Shown here: positions 1 to 4,587 of the stretch, piece by piece
Layout of the letters: each line of letters starts with the position of its first letter
Numbering within the stretch: the first letter of the stretch is position 1
NCBI GenBank assembly: GCA_030530185.1
Contig: JAUMVL010000092.1
Span: 1-6,616, forward strand
Direction of reading: 5' to 3'
Source: Clostridia bacterium
GTDB lineage: Bacteria; Bacillota; Clostridia; Christensenellales; CAG-138
DNA length: 6,616 nt
The notes under the pieces: model-generated
What the model was told of the DNA's origin: nothing
Databases searched by the model: none
The model's input: only the letters and a program-made list of their open reading frames with translations
Program-made: the position numbers and the translations under genes

Positions 1-281
1 TAGCCGCTGTTCAGCGTGACGGTTTTTGTTTTAAAGTCGAACGCCGGAAAACCTTCCGCGACAAATGCCGGCGCTGCAGTCGGCGCATCGGTCGGCTGCT
101 CAGTCGGTTGTTCAGTCGTTTCCGGCGCGGCAGTTTCAGTGGGCTGTGCCGTCGCCGTTTCCGTCGCAGGAGTTTCCGCTCCGGCAGGCGCGGCAATCGG
201 TTCGGTCGGCAGGTCTGCCGCCTTCGGTGCGCAGGCCGCAAGCAGAAGCAAGGTCAGTAGTAAGCTGCAGATTCTTCTCAT
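1..281 (-). CDS. Lipoprotein with Pro/Thr/Glu-rich linker leading into an aldo/keto reductase domain (3' end outside window)
   Basis: Only the first 93 codons are in the window; the frame is open to the left edge. The start ATG (279-281) is preceded by AGGA with 6 nt spacing. Residues 1-17 form a lipoprotein signal peptide: two arginines, a leucine-rich core and the lipobox L14-A15-A16-C17, so Cys17 should be lipidated and the mature protein should sit on the outer face of the membrane. Residues 18-75 are a low-complexity tether of repeated PTE, PTA and PTD units. From residue 81 the sequence FDFKTKTVTLNSG agrees at 10 of 13 residues with the join between ectodomain and AKR domain of the protein encoded at 4588-6198, and it resembles the usual first strand of AKR barrels. 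The remainder is therefore inferred to be an AKR domain. It is the last visible gene of the minus-strand operon, 24 nt after the NTF2-like gene. The lipoprotein call is firm; the AKR call rests on this short motif. Confidence 0.82.
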   Translation of the reverse strand, partial: MRRICSLLLTLLLLAACAPKAADLPTEPIAAPAGAETPATETATAQPTETAAPETTEQPTEQPTDAPTAAPAFVAEGFPAFDFKTKTVTLNSG

Positions 282-305
282 TGAATTTCCTTTCTGTTTC
301 AGGGC

Positions 306-875
306 TTACGGATTTACCGCAATCCATGCGCCGTCGCGCTTTTCATAGTGATGCGTTCCTTTCATGCGGAACGTGCCACGCGCGCCGTAGGCATTGGCGT
401 TCAGAACAGAGGTGTAGGTCACCGTCCCATGATCGCCATCCACTTTGACGACAGGCTTTTCCATGCCGATGGCGTAGTATCGAAGGCTCCCGTCCGCCAC
501 GTCCGCAAAGTATTCCTCACGCGTCTGCCGCATTCCGCTCATATGAGTGAAGGTCATATCCTCCGAAACGATCTCGCGCATGGTGTCGATGTCCGCCTCT
601 GTCATGGCCTCGCAGTACCGCGCCGCCTGATACAAAACGGAAAGCTGTTCTTCCATCAATATAGAAAAATCGATGCCTGTGATCTTTACGTTTGGAAAGG
701 TCGAAAAGTCGTATGCTGTCATGGTTTCCTCCGGTTTCAATGTTACTTGCGTCGGCTCCGCTGTGATTCTGTATTCCGATGTGATGCACGCGCAAAGCAG
801 CAAAAGAACGGACAGCACCAAAGCCGCAAGCTTCCGCTTTTGGGCTGTCCGTCCGATGGAATTATGCCTTTTCAA
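306..875 (-). CDS. Exported SnoaL/NTF2-like (DUF4440-type) protein, TTG start
   Basis: A 189-residue protein. Residues 13-30 are a signal sequence: K-R-K, then a hydrophobic stretch ending L27-C28-A29-C30, an acceptable lipobox, so it is probably a lipoprotein. Residues 31-74 are a linker. Residues 75-187 form an NTF2-like cone fold as judged by the pattern LYQAARYCEAM, then DIDTMREIVSEDMTF, a TREEYFADV helix and late beta strands ending in HHYEKRDGAWIAV. This fold serves as a small-molecule binding pocket or enzyme scaffold; no specific activity can be read. No ATG gives the signal peptide in frame. The best start is TTG at 873-875, which overlaps the end of the upstream AKR gene by 14 nt, with a weak GGCGG 7 nt upstream; translation is probably coupled. 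The open frame extends further upstream, but only through the AKR coding region. Exact start is uncertain; the gene itself is well supported. Confidence 0.85.
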   Translation of the reverse strand: MKRHNSIGRTAQKRKLAALVLSVLLLLCACITSEYRITAEPTQVTLKPEETMTAYDFSTFPNVKITGIDFSILMEEQLSVLYQAARYCEAMTEADIDTMREIVSEDMTFTHMSGMRQTREEYFADVADGSLRYYAIGMEKPVVKVDGDHGTVTYTSVLNANAYGARGTFRMKGTHHYEKRDGAWIAVNP

Positions 876-1704
876 AGTCGGGCCGCCACGCCGCAAACTG
901 AACAAGCTGCTCGTCCGTGCGGTGATAGTAACGCATGTTTTTGTCGAGCTTTTCAATCTCTGCCATCTCATCGGCGGTCAGCGCAAAGTCCAGAATATCC
1001 AGATTCGCTTTGATATGATCGACGTTCTTGCTGCCGGGGATGACCGAAAACCCCATCTGTGTATGCCAGCGAAGAATGACTTGTGCCGGGCTCTTGCCGT
1101 ACTTTTTTCCGAGCGCCGCAAAGACCGGCTCCTGTAACAGTGACTTGTCTCCGTGACCCAAGGGATACCAGCTCATCAGTTTTACGCCGTACCTGTCAAG
1201 TGTTTGCCGAAGTTCGGTCTGCGGAAAATACGGATGCGCTTCCGCCTGCATGAACTGAGGCACGATCTCCCACTTTGTTTCCAGTTCTGCAAGGTATTTT
1301 CCCTCGAAGTTCGAGATGCCGATCGCCTTTGCCTTGCCGTCGCGGTACGCCTTTTCGAGCTGCCGATACCCGGCCAGCCAGTTTCCGGCCGGCTGATGGA
1401 TGTAGAGAAGATCCACGTAGTCCACGCCCAGACGAGTAAGGGTCTCGTCCACGGCGTTTTCGTTTTCATATTCGCTGGGCCAGAGCTTGGTAGAAAGAAA
1501 GATTTCTTCACGCGCAACGCCGCTGCTCTTCATGCCGCGGCCTACCGCACGCTCGTTCACATACGCATTTGCCGTATCGATCATACGATATCCCATCTTC
1601 AATGCCTCGCGGACGCTGTTTTCCGCGTCTTTGGGCGAAAGCATGAACGTGCCGATACCGATGACCGGGCAGGTGATTCCGTTGTTCAAAGTCATGTATT
1701 CCAT
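862..1704 (-). CDS. Cytoplasmic aldo/keto reductase (2,5-diketogluconate reductase-like)
   Basis: A 280-residue protein, the usual length for a single-domain (beta/alpha)8 AKR. It should reduce aldehydes or ketones with NAD(P)H. The catalytic tetrad is complete: D43 and Y48 (in IDTANAY), K73 (in STKLW) and H103 (in IHQP). Further AKR landmarks are GISNF near 129-133 and SWYPLG near 178-183. The nucleotide-phosphate loop reads IPGSKNVDHI at 222-231, where G224 and H230 stand at the Lys and Arg positions of the usual IPKS...R motif, so NADPH preference cannot be assumed. There is no signal peptide. The start is decided by AGGAGG 7 nt before the ATG; that site directly follows the stop codon of the upstream acetyltransferase gene, leaving 14 nt between them. 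The 3' end overlaps the NTF2-like gene. Substrate is unknown; the operon context suggests reactive carbonyls or a sugar derivative, which is inference. Confidence 0.95.
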   Translation of the reverse strand: MEYMTLNNGITCPVIGIGTFMLSPKDAENSVREALKMGYRMIDTANAYVNERAVGRGMKSSGVAREEIFLSTKLWPSEYENENAVDETLTRLGVDYVDLLYIHQPAGNWLAGYRQLEKAYRDGKAKAIGISNFEGKYLAELETKWEIVPQFMQAEAHPYFPQTELRQTLDRYGVKLMSWYPLGHGDKSLLQEPVFAALGKKYGKSPAQVILRWHTQMGFSVIPGSKNVDHIKANLDILDFALTADEMAEIEKLDKNMRYYHRTDEQLVQFAAWRPDFEKA

Positions 1705-1718
1705 CGTAAAGCCTCCTT

Positions 1719-2303
1719 TTATTCTCTTTGTTCGTTCGGATCCAGATATCGGATGACCTTTGCAGGCACGCCGCCGACAACCGCGTACGGCGGAACATCC
1801 TTTGTGACCACCGCGCCAGCCGCGACGACCGAATATTCCCCGATCGTGACCCCCGGGCAAATCGTCACGTTCATGCCGAGCCACGCGTTCTTTTTGACGA
1901 CTACCTTGCCGTACGTGTAAATCCGATGCCGGTCGTTCATGTCGTGATTGATCGTTGCGATCCGAAGCCCCGGCGCGCTCATCACGCCGTCCTCAAATTC
2001 AATCCCTCCGGATGCGGACAGGATCGCGGAATGGTTGATGAATACGCCCTTGCCGAAGGAAACCCGGTTGCCGAAATCGCAGATGAACGGCGTCAGAATG
2101 CGCACATCATCGAGTTTCCGTCCAAACAGATCCTCGAGATATCCGACATACGCCGGGTCGTCCGGCATCGTGGCGTTCGCCTTGGCGCAGAGCGTTCGAG
2201 CGCGCATCATCTCCTCCACCGCCTCTTTGAAATACGGCTCCCGATTGTCCGTCGGACCGCCCTGATCCATCAGCGTATAGACGTAGCCTTTTTCGTATTC
2301 CAT
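1719..2303 (-). CDS. Hexapeptide-repeat (left-handed beta-helix) O-acetyltransferase, maltose/galactoside type
   Basis: A 194-residue protein of normal length for the maltose/galactoside O-acetyltransferase group (Maa/LacA-like), which transfers acetyl from acetyl-CoA to a hydroxyl of a sugar or similar acceptor; the active enzyme is usually a trimer. Residues 1-66 are the helical N-terminal Mac-type domain, including EEMMRARTLCAKAN. Residues 67-185 carry hexapeptide-repeat turns such as VSFGKG, IEFEDG, NAWLGMNV, VTIGEY and SVVAAGAVVTKDV, and end with the acetyl-CoA-binding GGVPAKVI motif at 177-184. H120 in IATINHD is the likely catalytic base. The start ATG follows GAGGG by 6 nt; the flavodoxin stop codon lies 9 nt upstream and overlaps that site, so the two genes are translated as an operon. 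The acceptor substrate cannot be read from sequence, and many proteins of this group act on unknown acceptors. Confidence 0.93.
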   Translation of the reverse strand: MEYEKGYVYTLMDQGGPTDNREPYFKEAVEEMMRARTLCAKANATMPDDPAYVGYLEDLFGRKLDDVRILTPFICDFGNRVSFGKGVFINHSAILSASGGIEFEDGVMSAPGLRIATINHDMNDRHRIYTYGKVVVKKNAWLGMNVTICPGVTIGEYSVVAAGAVVTKDVPPYAVVGGVPAKVIRYLDPNEQRE

Positions 2304-2312
2304 ACGCTTCCC

Positions 2313-2834
2313 TCACAGCAACCCGTTCGTTTTCAGCCAGCGCTGCACGCTGCCCTTGGCATTTGCCGCTGCGCTTCCGGTGATCGGCAGACCGCTCTTT
2401 ACGATCGCGCCCGGGCAGGTGCGCTTGATGTCGCGCTCGCTGCCGCCCATGCCGCTGCCTTCGTTGGTGCAAAGGGGCAGGATCGTCTTGCCGGAGAAGT
2501 CGAACGCTTCGAGAAACGTGAACACCGCCATCGGCATCGTGCCCCAGTAGTTCGGGTAGGCAAGGAGGATCGTGTCATATTCGTCGATCGACGCCGGTAG
2601 GGAAACGAGCGCCGGACGTGCCTTGGCGCGAAGATCGGCTTTCGCCTCGTCGATGCAGGTCATATAAACCGGGGAATAGGGCTCCTTCATCTCGATCCTG
2701 AACGTGTCCGCTTCGATCAGCTCCTTGATTGTATTGCACACGATCTCTGTGTTGCCCACCTTCACATAGCGCATTGCGCCACCAAAGTAGTTTTCGTCCG
2801 CCCGTGAGAAGTATGCAATCAGCGTCTTTGCCAT
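2313..2834 (-). CDS. Short-chain flavodoxin (Flavodoxin_4-like)
   Basis: A 173-residue FMN-binding electron carrier or quinone/aldehyde-linked reductase partner in the cytoplasm. The N-terminal strand TLIAYFSRADENYF at 4-17 contains the FMN phosphate loop (S10-R11-A12-D13-E14-N15-Y16). A second flavin loop is YPNYWGTMPM at 93-102, with W97 likely stacking on the isoalloxazine ring. A third conserved block, LCTNEGSGMGGS at 121-132, is typical of this flavodoxin group. An in-frame ATG exists 63 nt upstream, but it lies within the promoter. The chosen ATG (2832-2834) has GGAGGA 7 nt before it and places the flavin loop at the usual distance from the N-terminus. It is the first gene of the minus-strand operon, directly downstream of the promoter shared with the divergent LysR gene. 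This pairing of a LysR regulator with a flavodoxin and AKR genes is common in Clostridia; the physiological substrate is not established. Confidence 0.95.
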   Translation of the reverse strand: MAKTLIAYFSRADENYFGGAMRYVKVGNTEIVCNTIKELIEADTFRIEMKEPYSPVYMTCIDEAKADLRAKARPALVSLPASIDEYDTILLAYPNYWGTMPMAVFTFLEAFDFSGKTILPLCTNEGSGMGGSERDIKRTCPGAIVKSGLPITGSAAANAKGSVQRWLKTNGLL

Positions 2835-2867
2835 AAGTTTGTCCTCCAAATTTGTTTTTCTGCCTTG

Positions 2868-2897
2868 AGTATACCGGAAAAGGATTGCAAAGTCCAA
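2868..2897 (-). promoter_or_regulatory. Sigma-A promoter of the flavodoxin-AKR operon
   Basis: Read on the minus strand, TTGGAC (2892-2897) and TATACT (2868-2873) are separated by 18 nt, close to the housekeeping consensus TTGACA/TATAAT. Transcription should start near 2861, giving a leader of about 27 nt before the flavodoxin ATG, with the AGGA-rich ribosome binding site inside it. No terminator is seen between the five genes that follow, so this is probably the main promoter of the operon. Confidence 0.75.
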
Positions 2898-2898
2898 T
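2884..2898. promoter_or_regulatory. Candidate LysR operator (ATTG-N7-CAAT, T-N11-A)
   Basis: ATTG at 2884-2887 and CAAT at 2895-2898 form an interrupted dyad with a 7-nt spacer; T2885 and A2897 satisfy the T-N11-A rule for LysR-family sites. The dyad is centred at 2891, between and partly within the -35 boxes of both divergent promoters, at about -30 relative to each predicted start. A site there would usually repress or autoregulate. Activation normally needs a second site nearer -60; the AT-rich stretch 2917-2931, which also contains a T-N11-A spacing (T2918, A2930), is a weak candidate. Confidence 0.6.
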
Positions 2899-2914
2899 CG
2901 AAAGGATGTATAAT
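2885..2914 (+). promoter_or_regulatory. Sigma-A promoter of the LysR-type regulator gene
   Basis: TTGCAA (2885-2890) and a perfect TATAAT (2909-2914) are separated by 18 nt. The expected start near 2921 leaves about 24 nt of leader before the regulator's ATG at 2945. Its -35 box lies 1 nt from the -35 box of the opposing operon promoter, so the two promoters overlap back to back and should compete or be co-regulated. Confidence 0.78.
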
Positions 2915-2944
2915 TGATTAAAATATTAAATAGCGAGGGTGACT

Positions 2945-3832
2945 ATGACGACAAAACAGATCGATTACTGCGTTGAATTGGCGCACACTTTGAATTTCAG
3001 TCGGGCGGCGGACAATTTGTTCGTCAGCCAGCCGACGTTTTCCTATCAGATCAAGCTGCTGGAAGAAGAAGTCGGCTTTGCGATCTTTGAGCGCAGCGGC
3101 AAGGGCGCGGCGCTGACGCCGGCTGGCGCGCAGTTCGTTTCGTTCCTGACCGGAATGCGGCAGGATCTGAAGCGCGCCATCGAGCAGGGGCAGAACTACA
3201 GCGCCACCTATCGGGACAGTATTTCGATCTGTATGATGGTGCGGCAGGCGGTGTACTTTCTGCCGGAGGCAATGCGGGTTTTTGCCGGGCAGATGCCGGA
3301 CGTGCAGATCGTGCCGCTGTTTCAGTATGAAAACAGCATGGAAACATTTCTGCGAAACGAAGCGGATCTGGTGTTTGCGCTGAAGGAGCAGACGCGGCAG
3401 TTGCCTGGCGTCCGCGTGCATGATCTGTTTGAAAGCCGCATCTATCTGATCGCGCAGAAGGCCGATCCGCTGGCACAAAAGAATCTTGCCACGGAGGAGG
3501 ATCTTTACGGACGTACGCTGATGGTCGGCGGCGGTTCCCCCGCTGCGTTGAAAGCTGTGCAGCACCGACTGATCGCCACCGACAGAATCCGCTATTTCAA
3601 TAGTGCCGACCACGACACGACGCTCACCAACGTCGCTGCCGGACGGGGCGTGTGCCTTGCCCCGGGTTTTTTGAATGATCACAGCGGACAGTTTGCATGG
3701 ATTCCGTTTGACTGCAAGGAGACCTTCTCCTGCGTACTGTGTTCGCATAAGGAGGATAACCGTCCGTCGCTCTCTGCGTTTCTCACCGTTTTAAAAGGTT
3801 TATATGATTCCACCATGGCATTTCCGATGTAA
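2945..3832 (+). CDS. LysR-family transcriptional regulator
   Basis: A 295-residue protein of standard LysR length. Residues 1-60 are the winged helix-turn-helix: the recognition region runs through LNFSRAADNLFVSQPTFSYQ (16-35), followed by the LysR signature IKLLEEEVGFAIFER and the wing ending LTPAG at 57-61. A linker helix follows (about 65-85). Residues from about 90 to 290 form the periplasmic-binding-protein-like effector domain, which senses a small molecule. ATG 2945 is preferred over an in-frame GTG at 2939 because GAGGG lies just before it at normal spacing and the protein then starts as usual for the family. It is divergent from the flavodoxin operon and shares its control region, the classic arrangement for a LysR regulator of its neighbour. 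The effector is unknown; an aldehyde, quinone or related electrophile would fit the operon but is inference. No terminator is evident after its stop. Confidence 0.96.
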   Translation: MTTKQIDYCVELAHTLNFSRAADNLFVSQPTFSYQIKLLEEEVGFAIFERSGKGAALTPAGAQFVSFLTGMRQDLKRAIEQGQNYSATYRDSISICMMVRQAVYFLPEAMRVFAGQMPDVQIVPLFQYENSMETFLRNEADLVFALKEQTRQLPGVRVHDLFESRIYLIAQKADPLAQKNLATEEDLYGRTLMVGGGSPAALKAVQHRLIATDRIRYFNSADHDTTLTNVAAGRGVCLAPGFLNDHSGQFAWIPFDCKETFSCVLCSHKEDNRPSLSAFLTVLKGLYDSTMAFPM

Positions 3833-3875
3833 TGGGTTGCGCAGGCTGATTATCCAATGTGAATTGATCTTCCAT
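3783..3875 (-). CDS. Possible 30-residue ORF, perhaps a gene fragment
   Basis: A minus-strand frame of 30 residues beginning MEDQFTLDNQPAQP, with AGGAG 8 nt before its ATG. Its 3' half overlaps the end of the LysR gene (3783-3832) on the opposite strand. The acidic, Pro/Gln-rich N-terminus is reminiscent of the cytoplasmic tails that precede membrane segments in small Clostridia membrane proteins, but no membrane segment follows. It may be a truncated leftover of such a gene or chance. I do not recognise a function, and the only positive evidence is the ribosome binding site and the N-terminal style. Confidence 0.2.
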   Translation of the reverse strand: MEDQFTLDNQPAQPITSEMPWWNHINLLKR

Positions 3876-3933
3876 CGCATCTGCTCCTGAAAGCCGAGTT
3901 ATCGCCCTATCTTAGTGTCTATCTATCATTCAT

Positions 3934-4173
3934 TTAATCTTTTCAGGAAGTGATAGGAACTACATATATGCCATCCGTCCTTTGATATGCTGCGTTGGAC
4001 AAACCGCAGATAACGCATTTGACTTTCGGCGGCTTCCCTCCATTCTTGGCAATATCGTCAGCAACCTTGATAAGATTCATGGCAACCTCATCAATCTTCT
4101 TCGCACCAAGTTTCAACTCTGATTCGTTTATTCCAGGATTCCCGAATAAACGGAACCTTTCCGGAAGGCACCG
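3934..4173 (-). pseudogene. C-terminal remnant of a DUF4143-type AAA+ ATPase
   Basis: The minus strand is open from 4173 and reads the C-terminal part of a DUF4143 ATP-binding protein. After about 13 uncertain residues come ESELKLGAKKIDEVAMNL, then a GGKPPKVKCVICGLSNAAY block and the ending DGIYVVPITS. E-L-K corresponds to the E-x-K of the PD-(D/E)xK-like C-terminal domain in this family. The end is damaged: TGA at 3943-3945 interrupts what looks like S-L-K-D-stop (true stop 3934-3936), a one-base change from TTA. The ATPase domain with Walker motifs is absent, and a stop at 4174-4176 precedes the fragment, so it cannot be a working gene. Full-length members have roughly 400 residues; this keeps fewer than 80. 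It lies next to a TetR remnant of opposite orientation, which points to past rearrangement. Confidence 0.72.
4125..4152. repeat. 9-bp perfect inverted repeat with 10-nt loop
   Basis: CGTTTATTC (4125-4133) and GAATAAACG (4144-4152) are perfect inverted copies around a 10-nt spacer; neither the flanking nor the inner bases extend the match. It lies at the 5' end of the ATPase remnant, about 30 nt from the start of the recognisable TetR remnant. It has no T-tract on either side, so it is not a typical terminator. It may be a recombination or insertion scar, or chance in decaying sequence. Confidence 0.55.
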
Positions 4174-4181
4174 TCACGGCA

Positions 4182-4376
4182 AGGAATGAAGCCGATTTGC
4201 TTTTGGCACAGAGGCATGGCGCCATCCGGGGCGACGCGGACGTGCATCAGATCTGTATAGACATCTGTACGATTATTAAGAGCTGCGTGTTTGAGTGGTG
4301 CCTTACCGACGGAAACATGGATCTATGCGCCACACTGAAAAAAATCATTACAGGGTATATGAAGCTATGGCTCTGA
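4182..4376 (+). pseudogene. C-terminal remnant of a TetR/AcrR-family repressor
   Basis: The plus strand reads 64 residues ending in a stop at 4374-4376, from RNEADLLLAQRHGAIRGDAD through a helix containing ICTIIKSCVFEWCL, then TDGNMDL and a final helix KKIITGYMKLWL. The pattern of a G-x-I-x-x-D-x-D turn, an aromatic FEWCL helix and a closing GY-x-x-L helix is that of the ligand-binding C-terminus of TetR-family regulators. The N-terminal DNA-binding domain is missing: no helix-turn-helix and no start with a ribosome binding site precede it, and upstream sequence belongs to an ATPase remnant on the other strand. It is therefore a truncated, non-functional piece. Confidence 0.65.
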
Positions 4377-4587
4377 CGGCGGATCCTGTTTGTGATTCAG
4401 AAGAATTGAGCTCTCGATTTATGGACTTTCTAGATACTCCGGTCGTTCGCGCCGCGGCATGATATCCAAAAGATTATGCGTGTGAAATATCGATTCCCGT
4501 CAGTGCCGAATAATCAAACAACTTTTGGTTTATTGGGAACACACTGTAAGTAATAACGTCAGATTGGATGCTTTAGGAGGTAGGAAT
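4377..4587 (+). promoter_or_regulatory. Upstream region of the membrane-anchored AKR gene
   Basis: This stretch contains no supported gene. Near its end is AGGAGG 7 nt before the ATG at 4588, which fixes that start. A weak promoter candidate is TTGGTT (4525-4530) with TAAGTA (4547-4552), spacer 16 nt; the -10 match is poor. The frame of the downstream gene is open back to a TTG at 4525, but no ribosome binding site supports it and it would place charged residues before the membrane helix. A short minus-strand reading at 4419-4460 is discussed as a possible gene fragment. Confidence 0.3.

Noticed and set aside
70..215. Apparent short tandem DNA repeats (tcagtcggttgttcagtcg-like)
   Set aside because: Explained by the PTE-rich codon repeats of the lipoprotein tether; irregular unit length and no CRISPR-like spacers.
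348..1013. 221-codon plus-strand open frame antisense to the NTF2-like and AKR genes
   Set aside because: Lies opposite well-supported genes, rich in Arg/His/Cys as expected for antisense reading, no ribosome binding site or family motif.
1153..1920. 255-codon plus-strand open frame antisense to the AKR and acetyltransferase genes
   Set aside because: Spans two genes and their junction on the other strand; composition is that of a codon shadow and no domain is visible.
1728..2600. 290-codon plus-strand open frame antisense to the acetyltransferase and flavodoxin genes
   Set aside because: Full of Arg, His and Asp with no recognisable fold; a shadow of two clear minus-strand genes.
2918..3748. 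276-codon minus-strand open frame antisense to the LysR gene
   Set aside because: It begins inside the LysR coding region and is antisense to a textbook LysR protein.
3995..4189. 64-codon plus-strand open frame
   Set aside because: It is antisense to the ATPase remnant, whose minus-strand reading carries the family blocks; the plus reading has none.
4461..4550. Possible stem between AATAATCAAAC and GGTTTATT upstream of the anchored AKR
   Set aside because: The arms need a bulge and pair poorly; no riboswitch-like conserved core or terminator T-run is visible.
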